Below, one piece after another: positions 8,512-16,635 of a stretch of 64,000 nucleotides of DNA. The stretch lies in contig NZ_JAGGOI010000016.1 of NCBI RefSeq assembly GCF_018614585.1, positions 62,001 to 126,000 on the forward strand. The letters are read 5' to 3'. How positions within the stretch are numbered: the stretch's first letter is position 1; every line of letters starts with the position of its first letter. The notes under the pieces are model-generated. The model was not told the DNA's origin. It was given only the letters and a program-made list of their open reading frames with translations, and made no database searches. The stretch is from Streptomyces sp. ISL-1 (GTDB taxonomy: Bacteria > Actinomycetota > Actinomycetes > Streptomycetales > Streptomycetaceae). Both the position numbers and the translations under genes were made by a program.

Positions 8512-8550
8512 TACCTGGAGTATGCGCCCTCAGGGCCCCGCCACGCCACG

Positions 8551-8987
8551 TCAGAAGAGGACCCTGTAGGCATTGAGTGCGGGCTGACCGCCGAGATGTG
8601 CGTAAAGTACCGTCGAATCGGACCCGATCTCACGGCATGTGACCAGGCGGATCAGCCCTGCCATCGGCCTCCCCCTCGTACACCGGATCGGTCGCCATCC
8701 CCATCGGTGCGGGCGGCGAGCCGCATCGCCTCCAGCGTCGTGTCGTCCGCAATGCCGCATGTGCCCGCGTGGTACCGCTCTTCCGTTCGATGTCCGCGTC
8801 CCGCAGCTCACGCTCCACCCCGATGAGTGAGGCGGCGTTCCGCCTGATCCCCCGATCTGGCGCGCTCCGGCGCCGCGGAGGCGTCGACGCCGATCACCCG
8901 CCGCGGCAGGCGACCCGCCTCTTCGAGCGCCGCGAAGCCCGCGACCATCCCGGCCCGCGTGATTCCGGTCACCGAGCACACCAGGCG
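8551..8987 (-). pseudogene. acdS: remnant 3' part of an ACC deaminase / D-cysteine desulfhydrase gene
   Basis: Pieces of a PLP-dependent ACC deaminase C-terminal half are readable in different frames: LVCSVTGITRAGMVAGFAAL and RRVIGVDASAAPE (from about 8984 down to 8880), ELRDADIE and TDPVYEG in another frame, and GSDSTVLYAHLGGQPALNAY at the end before the stop at 8551. The order matches the family (catalytic-core glycine loop, then the DPVYEGKSMAGL region, then the conserved C-terminal LYAHLGGQPALNAY). The first half, including the PLP lysine, is missing, and at least two frameshifts are needed to read the rest. The gene cannot make a working enzyme. Confidence 0.8.
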
Positions 8988-9309
8988 TAAGCAGCGGCAC
9001 GGCGGCGCGGGCGGCCGGCTCGTGCATGGCGCGTACGACGACCGCGGCCTCACGCACGGCACGTGGGTCGAGGCTGGTGACCCGGGCATAGCTCTGCGGC
9101 TCGGTCTCGACGAGCCCTTCCTCGCCGAGCCGCGCGAGCGCCGCACCGGGGCGCTGGAGAGCCCCGAGCCGCTCCGCGAGCGGCCTCGCGCACGGGGGTC
9201 CCCCGGCGCGGTCCCCGGGCGGGAGCTCGCCCCGCACGATGGCGTCGCGGACGGCCGCGTACGCCGTGTCGCGCAGCAGGGTCCGCTGTATCGGCCGCAG
9301 CGCCCCCAT
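8988..9309 (-). pseudogene. remnant 5' part of a GntR-family (FadR-like) regulator gene
   Basis: From ATG 9309 the frame reads a GntR winged-helix start (RDTAYAAVRDAIVRGELPPG), loses register around the recognition helix (the expected SGLSSAPVRRS appears in the +1 frame at about 9150-9190), returns for LARLGEEGLVETEPQSYARV and the start of the FCD-type effector domain (VVRAMHEPAARAAVPLL), and then runs directly into the ACC deaminase remnant near 8988. Most of the effector domain is deleted. GntR/Lrp-type regulators often sit beside acdS, so one deletion probably removed the 3' end of the regulator and the 5' half of acdS. Confidence 0.78.
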
Positions 9310-9339
9310 GAACTGAAATGTCAGATGTCAGTTCATGGG
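9305..9339. promoter_or_regulatory. perfect 12-bp inverted repeat over the gntR start
   Basis: CCCATGAACTGA (9305-9316) and TCAGTTCATGGG (9328-9339) are exact complements around an 11-bp spacer. The left arm contains the regulator's own start codon. It is likely the former autoregulatory operator and is still intact although the gene is broken. Confidence 0.6.
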
Positions 9340-9386
9340 AGCACAACGGCCTCGGCAGGCAGCCGGCGTCGGTGCCAGTGCCGGGG

Positions 9387-10856
9387 TCAGTCGCGGTGCG
9401 ACTGGCGCTTCCAGGGGCCCGTGATCGCGAACATGATGCCCGGGGTCTGGATGCTGGCGTAGAGGGTCCGGCCGTCGGGCGAGAAGACGATGCCGGCGAA
9501 CTCGCTGAAGTCCGGATCCTCGGCGCTGCCGAGGTTCAGTTCGTTGCGCGCGATCGGGTAGGTGCGTCCGCGCTCGGTCGCGCCGAAGAGGTGCTGGACG
9601 CCCGCGCCGTCCTCGGCGATCACCAGCCCGCCGTACGGCGACACGGTGATGTTGTCCGGGCCGTCGTACGCGCCGTCCTTGGACGGGTCGGGGTTGACGC
9701 CGAGCAGCACCTTCAGGGTGAGGGTGCGGCGCTTGGGGTCGTAGAACCAGACCTGGCCGTCGTGGTGGAGGGGGCTCTCGTCACGGGCGTACGAGGAGAC
9801 GATGTACACGCCGCCGTCGCCCCACCACATGCCTTCGAGCTTGCGTGCGCGGGTGATGTCCTTGTCGGCGAACTGCTTGCGCACCGGGACGGTGCGGCCG
9901 TCGCGGTCCGGCACGTCGACCCAGTCCACGCCGTATACCGTGCCGATCTTCGTGGCGCGGGACAGGTCGTCGACGAAGCGGCCGCCGGAGTCGTAGCACT
10001 TGGCGGCCTGGAGGACGCCCGCGTCGTCGGCGAGGTGCCTCAGGTGGCCGCGGCCGTGCTTGAAGCCGTGCGGCGGGACCCAGCGGTAGAGCAGGCCGTT
10101 GGGGGTGTCGGCGTCCTCGGTCAGATAGAGGTGGGCGCGCTTGGGGTCGACGACGACGGCCTCGTGGGCGTACCGGCCGAGTGCCTTGATGGGCCGGGGC
10201 TCCCGGTTGGCACGGCGGTCGCAGGGGTCGACCTCGAAGACATAGCCGTGGTCCTTGGTCATGCCGTTCTGGCCGGCGCGGTCCTCGGTCTCCTCGCAGG
10301 TGAGCCAGGTGCCCCAGGGGGTGCTGCCGCCCGCGCAGTTCTGCGAGGTGCCCGCGATGCCGACCCACTGGGCGACCTCGCCACTGCGGTGGGTCTCCAC
10401 GACCGTGCAGCCGCCGGCCGCGGCGGGGTCGTAGACGAGGCCCTCGGTGAGCGGGACCGGGTGCTTCACCTTGGTGCGGGCGCCCTTGAGCTCGTGGTTG
10501 ACGACGAGGAGGGTCACTCCGCGCGGGCCTTCGAAGGCAGCGGCGCCGTCGTGCTTGGAGGGGGTGAACTCGCCCGACTCCAGCTTGGTGACGCCCGCGT
10601 GGGCGAGGACGCGGTACGAGAATCCGGCCGGCAGCGCCAGGAGCCCCTCGGGGTCGGGGATCAGAGGGCCGTAGCCGGGCCCGTGGCTGCCGTGGCCGTG
10701 CTCGCCCTGCTCGAGCCCTTGTCCGGCGATGTCGGCGCTGTCCTCGGCGGCGAGCGCGCCGGGCGCGGTGGCGAGCGAGCCGACGGCGCCGGTGAGCGCG
10801 ACCCCCGCGCCGGTGAACGCGGACTGTCTGGTGAATTCCCTGCGGGTGAGCGGCAT
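9387..10856 (-). CDS. Tat-exported PhoX-type alkaline phosphatase (DUF839)
   Basis: 489-aa secreted protein. It begins MPLTRREFTRQSAFTGAG, a twin-arginine signal peptide with cleavage expected near APGALA (about residue 38). The mature part is a beta-propeller-like PhoX/DUF839 domain with SYRVLAHAG, NHELKGA, NCAGGSTPWGTWLTCEET and DNITVSPYGGLVIAEDG, the regions that hold the calcium/iron centre in PhoX enzymes. It should release phosphate from esters outside the cell. Start 10856 is chosen for the CAGGAG ribosome site 7 nt upstream and the signal peptide; the frame runs open further back to 11105 without support. A candidate PHO box lies 66-87 bp upstream. Confidence 0.85.
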   Translation of the reverse strand: MPLTRREFTRQSAFTGAGVALTGAVGSLATAPGALAAEDSADIAGQGLEQGEHGHGSHGPGYGPLIPDPEGLLALPAGFSYRVLAHAGVTKLESGEFTPSKHDGAAAFEGPRGVTLLVVNHELKGARTKVKHPVPLTEGLVYDPAAAGGCTVVETHRSGEVAQWVGIAGTSQNCAGGSTPWGTWLTCEETEDRAGQNGMTKDHGYVFEVDPCDRRANREPRPIKALGRYAHEAVVVDPKRAHLYLTEDADTPNGLLYRWVPPHGFKHGRGHLRHLADDAGVLQAAKCYDSGGRFVDDLSRATKIGTVYGVDWVDVPDRDGRTVPVRKQFADKDITRARKLEGMWWGDGGVYIVSSYARDESPLHHDGQVWFYDPKRRTLTLKVLLGVNPDPSKDGAYDGPDNITVSPYGGLVIAEDGAGVQHLFGATERGRTYPIARNELNLGSAEDPDFSEFAGIVFSPDGRTLYASIQTPGIMFAITGPWKRQSHRD

Positions 10857-10921
10857 CGAGTACTCCTGAAGGCCTGAAGAGACGCATCCGGCTTGGCTGA
10901 TGACGGCCTCAGACTTCCGCC

Positions 10922-10943
10922 CGCGCATAAACGGCACTTGAAC
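10922..10943 (-). promoter_or_regulatory. candidate PhoP-binding PHO box (two 11-bp direct repeat units)
   Basis: On the minus strand GTTCAAGTGCC is followed at exactly 11 bp by GTTTATGCGCG. Streptomyces PHO boxes are direct 11-bp units whose first seven bases resemble GTTCACC. The site lies upstream of a phosphatase gene, as expected for phosphate control. Confidence 0.45.
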
Positions 10944-11008
10944 ACCTGCCGACATCCAAAGGCCCGCGGCCCATGCATATCCCCGCCGCCGGCCGCCGCG
11001 TTCCCGTC

Positions 11009-11050
11009 GCGGCCCACCTGACGCGGCCCACCTGACGCGGCCCACCCGAC
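11009..11050. repeat. three 14-bp tandem repeats
   Basis: GCGGCCCACCTGAC occurs at 11009-11022 and 11023-11036, and with one change at 11037-11050. It lies in the 351-bp gene-free stretch 10857-11207, which otherwise holds the PHO-box candidate (10922-10943) and three head-to-tail GTTCAAG words (11100-11120). I see no further gene there. Confidence 0.8.
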
Positions 11051-11207
11051 GAATCCTGCGTACCAGCACCCGCGGGCGTACCGAGGACGCGACGTCTTCG
11101 TTCAAGGTTCAAGGTTCAAGCGCACCACACGGTACGAGCGCTGACGCTCCCCGCACGGCCGGGCGGCGGACACCTCAGGGTGCCCGCCGCCGGTCGTACG
11201 ACCGGGC

Positions 11208-12662
11208 TCAGCCGCCCGACCGTGACCGTGCCTTGAAGGCCGCCTTGCGGGCCTCCTTCGCCGCCGTCCTGTCCCGGTGCACCCTGCCCATCGCCTCCAG
11301 CACCTCCGCCGTGGCCGGGTGGTCCACCCGCCACGCCGCGTCGAAGAAGCCGCTGTGCTGACCGACCAGATCCTCCACCAGGCCCTGGAGTTCCTCCAGT
11401 TCGCCCTCCGCGTCCAGCTGCGCCGCAATCGTGTCGATCGCCAGCCAGAAGATCATCGACTCCGGCGGCGCCGGTACGTCGCTCGCGCCGCGCTCCGCCA
11501 GCCAGACCCGCGCCAGGCCGCCCAGTTCCGCGTCGTCGAGGACCGCGCGCACCGCCGGTTCGGCCTGCGGGCCCACCAGGGCCAGCGCCTGCTGGCAGTG
11601 GAGGCGGCGCAGCGGAGCGCCCGCGTCGGTGCCCCGGGCCGCGGCCAGCAGGTCACGCGCGGCGTCGGCCGGGGCACGCCGGGCGAGCCACTGTTCGGTC
11701 TCGGCCCGGGCCGCCGGCTCCGGGAACAGCGCGAGTCCGTCGAGGAGTACGTCCGCGCCCTTGTCCGCGAGATCCCCCACCGCCGGCGCGTCGATTCCCG
11801 CCTCGAGCATCCGGGCCCTGATGCCGTACAGACCGAGCGGGGTGAGCTTGACCATTCCGTACCGGGAGACATCCTCCTCGTCCACCGGCTCGACGGGCTC
11901 CTCGCCCTCCTCCGCCATCAACGCCTCGTCCACCGGCCGGTATTCGACCAGGCCGACCGGCTCGAACAGCCGGAACTGGTCGTCCAGCCGCATCATCGCC
12001 ACCGACACCTGCTCAAGTACGTCGTCGGTGGGCTCGCCCATGTCGTCGGGCACGATCATCGACGCGGCGAGTGCGGGCAGCGGCACCGGCAGCTCGCCCG
12101 CGCCGCCCTCCGAGACGGTGAGCAGATAGAGGTTCCCGAGGACCCCGTCGAGGAACTCCGCCTCCGCGTCCGGGTCCCAGTCCAGCACCTCGTAGTCGAT
12201 CTCGCCGTCCTCGCCGATCGCATCGGCCAGTTCGTCGAGCAGCGGCGCGATGGCGTCGGCGTGCACGGCTTCCAGGGCATCGAGCCAGATGGCGAGGATG
12301 TCCTGCGGCCCGCCGGAGGTGATCAGCGCGAGGTTCTCCCCCGCGGTGACCGTGCCGTGCTCGGCGGCGGCATCGGCGGCGTCCGGGTCCTGGACCTCCA
12401 CGAGCCCGGTATCGACGGCCACGCGCCACGCCTCGCTCGCGTACGCCGGTCCGTCGCCGCCGGTGCCGAGGCCCAGCTCTTCGGCGGCCGCGGGCAGTTG
12501 CTCGTCAACGAGTTCGCCGCCTGCGCCGACCCGTGCGTCCGGCCCGGCCCAGCGGGCGAGCCGGACGGCCCTGGTCAGCAGCGGCGTGGCGAGCGCGTCC
12601 CGCGCCAGTTCCGCGTCCGGGTGCAGCCGCACCGGTGGCAGGGTGGGGCGGTCTTCGGGCAT
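11208..12662 (-). CDS. conserved protein of unknown function
   Basis: Acidic, alanine- and leucine-rich cytoplasmic protein of 484 aa without signal peptide or membrane segment. I do not recognise a catalytic motif. The C-terminal third (from about LADKGADVLLDGLALFPEPAAR) consists of amphipathic helices of the HEAT-like kind and ends in a basic tail (AAKEARKAAFKARSRSGG). The middle carries acidic stretches (EEGEEPVEPVDEED). Start 12662 (MPEDRP) is chosen because CCGAGGAGAAG lies 6-10 nt upstream; the frame stays open to 12764 without a site. It is transcribed alone. Confidence 0.7.
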   Translation of the reverse strand: MPEDRPTLPPVRLHPDAELARDALATPLLTRAVRLARWAGPDARVGAGGELVDEQLPAAAEELGLGTGGDGPAYASEAWRVAVDTGLVEVQDPDAADAAAEHGTVTAGENLALITSGGPQDILAIWLDALEAVHADAIAPLLDELADAIGEDGEIDYEVLDWDPDAEAEFLDGVLGNLYLLTVSEGGAGELPVPLPALAASMIVPDDMGEPTDDVLEQVSVAMMRLDDQFRLFEPVGLVEYRPVDEALMAEEGEEPVEPVDEEDVSRYGMVKLTPLGLYGIRARMLEAGIDAPAVGDLADKGADVLLDGLALFPEPAARAETEQWLARRAPADAARDLLAAARGTDAGAPLRRLHCQQALALVGPQAEPAVRAVLDDAELGGLARVWLAERGASDVPAPPESMIFWLAIDTIAAQLDAEGELEELQGLVEDLVGQHSGFFDAAWRVDHPATAEVLEAMGRVHRDRTAAKEARKAAFKARSRSGG

Positions 12663-12936
12663 CGGGTGCTTCTCCTCGGGGCGTGCGGGTTCCGGGCGGC
12701 CCTGTGGGCGGCCCCCAGCGTAGACGTATTTCACCGGGTTTCGCCGCGCCCGGGCAGTACGCACAGGAGAGCGCCGCGCGCCTCGCCGTTCCCACTCACG
12801 GGTTCACCGTTCCGTCGGCCTGTGTACACCCGTCGACTCTTGACAACTCCCCTGTCCAACCAAGAGATTGACGCGCGTAGAACTATACGGGGAATCAGAT
12901 CCCCGTCTCTCATTCCCTCACCTCCGGAGTCCCTTG

Positions 12937-14778
12937 ATGCCTTCCTCCGTCGCACCGAGAACGGCCGCTTTCGCGGCTGTCGTCGCCGCCGCGCTGGCCG
13001 CCGGCCTGCTCGCCGGTTCCTCCGCCGCGTCCGCAGACGCCGCCTCCGCCGCCGAGGTCCGGATCCATGACATCCAGGGCTCCAGCCGGATATCCCCGCT
13101 GGCCGGCCAGCAGGTGACCCAGGTACCCGGAGTCGTCACGGGTGTACGGACCTTCGGCTCCAAGGGCTTCTGGCTCCAGGACCCGGAGGCGGACGCCAAC
13201 CCCGCCACCAGCGAGGGCGTCTTCGTCTTCACCGGCTCCGCCCCGACCGTCGCCGTCGGCGACAAGGTGCTGGTCTCGGGCACGGTCACCGAGTACGTCC
13301 CGGGCGGCACGTCCTCGGGCAACCAGTCCCTGACGGAGATCAGCAAGCCGGTCGTCACCGTCGTCTCCTCCGGCAACGAACTGCCCGCACCGGTCACGGT
13401 CTCCGCGTCGGTGCCTTCGGCGTACGCCCCGGCCGGCGACGCGGCGGCGGGCAGCAGCATCAACGCCCTCCCCCTCAACCCCGGTAAGTACGCCCTGGAC
13501 TACTACGAGTCGCTGGAGGGCACGAACGTACGCATCGGCACCTCCCGGGTCGTCGGCGCCACCGACCCGTTCGCGGAGCTGTGGGTGACGGTGAAGCCCT
13601 TCGAGAACCCGAACCGCCGCGGCGGCGCGGTCTACGGCTCGTACACCGCACAGAACACCGGACGGCTCCAGATCCAGTCGCTGACGCCGCTCGCCCAGAA
13701 GCCCTTCCCCAAGGCGAACGTCGGGGATGTGCTGGCCGGAACGACCGAAGGGCCCCTGGACTTCAACCAGTTCGGCGGCTACACGATCACGGCCCGCACG
13801 CTCGGAACGGTCACCGACCGCGGCCTGGAGCGTGAGTCGACGCGCGAGCAGAGGCGCGGCGAGCTGGCGGTCGCCACGTACAACGTGGAGAACCTCGACC
13901 CCTCCGACCCGCAGGCGAAGTTCGACGCGCTCGCGGCCGCCGTGGTGAACAACCTCGCCTCGCCCGACATCCTGGCCCTGGAGGAGATCCAGGACGACAA
14001 CGGCGCCAAGAACGACGGCACGGTCACGGCCGGCGAAACGCTGAAGAAGTTCACCGCGGCGATCGAGGCGGCCGGCGGCCCGGCGTACGAGTCGCGGACC
14101 ATCGACCCCGAGAACAACAAGGACGGCGGCGAGCCCGGCGGCAACATCCGTCAGGTCTTCCTCTTCAACCCGGAGCGGGTCTCCTTCACCGACCGGCCGG
14201 GCGGCGACTCGAAGACGGCGACCGGTGTGGTGCAGGAGCGGGGCCGGGCGGCCCTGACGCTCTCCCCCGGCCGGATCGACCCGGCGAACGCCGCCTGGGC
14301 GAACAGCCGCAAGCCGCTGGCGGGCGAGTTCACCTTCCGCGGCCGTACGGTCTTCGTGATCGCCAACCACTTCGGCTCGAAGGGCGGCGACGAGGGGCTG
14401 ACCTCGCACCACCAGCCGCCGGTCCGCTCCTCGGAGACCAAGCGCCTGGAGCAGGCGCAGGCTGTCAACGCCTTCGTCAAGGACATCCTGAAGGCCGACC
14501 GCCGCGCCGACGTGCTGGTCCTCGGGGACATCAACGACTTCGAGTTCTCGCAGACGACGAAGGCCCTCACCGACGGCGGCGCGCTCCACCCGGCCGTCAA
14601 GTCGCTGCCGCGCTCGGAGCGTTACTCCTACGTCTACCAGGGCAACAGCCAGGTCCTCGACCAGATCCTGACCAGCCCGTCGATCGACGACTTCGCGTAC
14701 GACAGCGTGCACATCAACGCGGAGTTCTCGGACCAGAACAGCGACCACGACCCTCAGGTGCTGCGCTTCCGTCCGTAG
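12937..14778 (+). CDS. secreted endonuclease/exonuclease/phosphatase-family nuclease
   Basis: 613-aa extracellular protein. It has a Sec signal peptide (MPSSVAPRTAAFAAVVAAAL, cleavage near ASADAASA, about residue 35), then an OB-fold region typical of YhcR/ExeM-type nucleases (about 40-310, with VVTGVRTFGSKGFWLQDP) and a C-terminal EEP domain (about 325-610). The EEP metal and catalytic motifs are visible: ATYNVENLDPSD, ILALEEIQDD, VIANHFGSKGGD, VLGDINDFEFS and the final SDHDPQVLRF. It probably degrades extracellular DNA or RNA. Start 12937 is chosen for GGAG 8 nt upstream and the signal peptide. A hexamer TTGACA (12840-12845) with a poor -10 17 bp later could be its promoter. A strong hairpin follows the stop. 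Confidence 0.88.
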   Translation: MPSSVAPRTAAFAAVVAAALAAGLLAGSSAASADAASAAEVRIHDIQGSSRISPLAGQQVTQVPGVVTGVRTFGSKGFWLQDPEADANPATSEGVFVFTGSAPTVAVGDKVLVSGTVTEYVPGGTSSGNQSLTEISKPVVTVVSSGNELPAPVTVSASVPSAYAPAGDAAAGSSINALPLNPGKYALDYYESLEGTNVRIGTSRVVGATDPFAELWVTVKPFENPNRRGGAVYGSYTAQNTGRLQIQSLTPLAQKPFPKANVGDVLAGTTEGPLDFNQFGGYTITARTLGTVTDRGLERESTREQRRGELAVATYNVENLDPSDPQAKFDALAAAVVNNLASPDILALEEIQDDNGAKNDGTVTAGETLKKFTAAIEAAGGPAYESRTIDPENNKDGGEPGGNIRQVFLFNPERVSFTDRPGGDSKTATGVVQERGRAALTLSPGRIDPANAAWANSRKPLAGEFTFRGRTVFVIANHFGSKGGDEGLTSHHQPPVRSSETKRLEQAQAVNAFVKDILKADRRADVLVLGDINDFEFSQTTKALTDGGALHPAVKSLPRSERYSYVYQGNSQVLDQILTSPSIDDFAYDSVHINAEFSDQNSDHDPQVLRFRP

Positions 14779-14793
14779 CCGCCTCAGCCGGTG

Positions 14794-15513
14794 TCACACG
14801 CCCGCGCTGAGGCTCAGCGCGGGCGTGTACCGGTTCACGCCGCCGCCACTCACGCCCGGGAAGCTCTGCACCTTCGCCCACTGCGGGGTTGTCGACCCCA
14901 CCCCGTCGCCGGGCCCGGCCAGGGCCTCGCGGTGGGCCTGTGCGCTCTCCCACTCCGCGTAGTTGAGCACCCGGGTCCCGTCCACACTGATGTGGAAGTA
15001 TCCGGCGATCCCGCCGGGGTGCAGGTGCGAATCGGACTCCAAAGCCTCGAAGACCCCGTCCACCCAGGCCCGCTGCCGCGCGGCGTCCGGCCCGTCGAAC
15101 TCCACGTCCACGATCACGAGGCACCCGGGGACCCGCCGCTCGTCCGCTCCCAGCCCGCCGCTGCGGTAGAGCGTGTACGAGTGGATCCCGAGCCGCTCGA
15201 TGCCGGGCACGGCGGCGTCGATCTCGGCGACGCGGCCGTCCCGGTGGTTGTCGGAGAAGTCCTGGGCGGCGTCCTCGTCCGTCCACTGTGTGTAGTGCAG
15301 GAGCGTCCTGCCGTCCTCGCCGATGTGGACGGTGTACGACAGCAGCCCGGCACTGGGCCAGTCCCGGCTCTGCCACGCCTTCGAGACGGCCTCGACGGCC
15401 GCCCGCTGCCGCTCGGGCGTGCCGACGTCCCAGGTGGACACCTTGACGACGCCGACGCCGGGCCGGCCGAGGTCGGGCCGGGCGTCGGGCTGCACGTTCA
15501 CGGTCACGGTCAT
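14794..15513 (-). CDS. protein with two antibiotic-biosynthesis-monooxygenase (ABM) domains
   Basis: 239-aa cytoplasmic protein of two dimeric alpha/beta-barrel (ferredoxin-like) repeats: about 18-115 (VVKVSTWDVGTPERQRAAVE, LLSYTVHIGEDGRTLLHYTQW) and about 128-225 (GCLVIVDVEFDGPDAARQRA, AGYFHISVDGTRVLNYAEW). The HYTQW/NYAEW pair marks the equivalent strand in each repeat. ABM folds act without cofactors on quinone-like polyketides or as heme-degrading enzymes; which applies here cannot be read. ATG 15513 has GGTGAGGAG upstream. The promoter has a MerR-type layout. The 3' end of the gene forms the left arm of a terminator used by the convergent nuclease gene. Confidence 0.75.
   Translation of the reverse strand: MTVTVNVQPDARPDLGRPGVGVVKVSTWDVGTPERQRAAVEAVSKAWQSRDWPSAGLLSYTVHIGEDGRTLLHYTQWTDEDAAQDFSDNHRDGRVAEIDAAVPGIERLGIHSYTLYRSGGLGADERRVPGCLVIVDVEFDGPDAARQRAWVDGVFEALESDSHLHPGGIAGYFHISVDGTRVLNYAEWESAQAHREALAGPGDGVGSTTPQWAKVQSFPGVSGGGVNRYTPALSLSAGV
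14796..14828. terminator. perfect 15-bp hairpin, terminator overlapping a coding 3' end
   Basis: ACACGCCCGCGCTGA (14796-14810), loop GGC, TCAGCGCGGGCGTGT (14814-14828). It lies 18 bp past the nuclease stop and inside the last codons of the convergent ABM gene (…LSLSAGV), so the coding end doubles as a bidirectional terminator. Confidence 0.75.
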
Positions 15514-15562
15514 GACGAGGTCTCCTCACCGGGCGCGCCGCTGCGGTGCGCCGCTGATCACC

Positions 15563-15593
15563 AGCGTGAAACATGAACCATGGTTGAGGTCAA
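15563..15593 (-). promoter_or_regulatory. MerR/SoxR-type promoter with 19-bp spacer and palindrome
   Basis: On the minus strand TTGACC (15593-15588) is followed by 19 bp holding the palindrome AACCATGGTT (flanked by CCTC on one side), then CACGCT as a weak -10. The over-long spacer with dyad between -35 and -10, and the CCTCAAC half-site, are typical of MerR-family targets. It precedes the ABM gene. Confidence 0.45.
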
Positions 15594-15720
15594 CAGCGGG
15601 AGTGAGGTAATCCCGCCGGGGCTCACGCGTCGGCCAGGCCTACTGTTCAGCGCTGCTTTCACCTGACATCAAGAAGATCTAAGTGGACCTTCATGGTCTG
15701 GTCGACCGAGACTGCGGAGC

Positions 15721-16635
15721 ATGACCACACCACGCCCGTTCGGCCGGGCCCTCTGCGCGATGATCACGCCCTTCACCGCCACCGGTGAGCTGGACCTGGA
15801 CGCGGCCGGGCACCTCGCCGCCCATCTGGTGGCCGAAGGCTGCGACGGACTGGTCCTGAACGGCACCACAGGCGAGTCCCCGACCACCACCGACGCCGAG
15901 AAGACCGCGCTGGTACGGGCCGTGCGCCAGGCGGTCGGCGACAGAGCCACCGTCGTCGCGGGCGTGGGCAGCGCATCCACGCGGCACACCGTCGAGCTGG
16001 CGCGCGCGGCCGAACAGGCGGGCGCGGACGGCCTGTTGGTGGTCACGCCGTACTACAGCCGTCCGCCGCAGAGCGCGCTCGAGGCCCACTTCCGTACGGT
16101 CGCCGACGCCACCGCACTCCCCGTGATGCTCTACGACATCCCCGGCCGCACCGGCACTCGCATCGAGCCCGACACGGTCCTGCGCCTCGCCGGGCACCCC
16201 GGCATCGTCGCGGTCAAGGACTGCGCGTACGACCTGCTCGGCTCGGCCAAGGTGATCGCGCGCACCTCGCTCGCGTACTACGCGGGCTGCGAGGAGCTGA
16301 ATCTGCCGCTCTACGCGGTGGGCGGCGCGGGCTTCGTCAGCACGGTCGCGAATGTCGCGCCGCGAGCGCTGCGCGCGGTGCTCGACGCGTACGACAAGGG
16401 CGCCACCGCCGAGGCCGCCCGGCTCAACGGCCTCACCCTCCCCCTGGCCGAGTTGATGATGGCGTCGGGACTGCCCGGCACGGTGACGGCGAAGGCGCTG
16501 CTGGACGCGGGCCCGGTCCGGGAACCGCTGCAGCCCGCGGGGCGCGAGGCGACCCGCGGGCTGCGCGCGGCGTACGAAGAGCTGATTGCGCAATCGGGCC
16601 CGCCAGGGGTCCCCCCGGCGGGCCCGGGCAATTAG
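15721..16635 (+). CDS. dapA: 4-hydroxy-tetrahydrodipicolinate synthase
   Basis: 304-aa class I aldolase that condenses pyruvate with aspartate semialdehyde, the first committed step to diaminopimelate and lysine. NGTTGE (47-52) binds pyruvate, Y138 in MLYDIPGRTG is the proton relay, and the Schiff-base lysine is K166 in VAVKD. The DIPGRTG stretch supports DapA against the sugar-acid branch seen at 4634. It faces the dapD gene, with which its stop codon overlaps by a few bases. Actinomycetes often carry more than one DapA, so this may be a paralogue of an asd-linked copy elsewhere. No good Shine-Dalgarno sequence precedes ATG 15721 (GGAG is only 1 nt away). Confidence 0.88.
   Translation: MTTPRPFGRALCAMITPFTATGELDLDAAGHLAAHLVAEGCDGLVLNGTTGESPTTTDAEKTALVRAVRQAVGDRATVVAGVGSASTRHTVELARAAEQAGADGLLVVTPYYSRPPQSALEAHFRTVADATALPVMLYDIPGRTGTRIEPDTVLRLAGHPGIVAVKDCAYDLLGSAKVIARTSLAYYAGCEELNLPLYAVGGAGFVSTVANVAPRALRAVLDAYDKGATAEAARLNGLTLPLAELMMASGLPGTVTAKALLDAGPVREPLQPAGREATRGLRAAYEELIAQSGPPGVPPAGPGN

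Noticed and set aside
11100..11120. Three GTTCAAG words in a row as an extended PHO box
   Set aside because: Their period is 7 bp, not the 11 bp of PHO boxes, and they lie about 245 bp from the phoX start; kept only as a small repeat.
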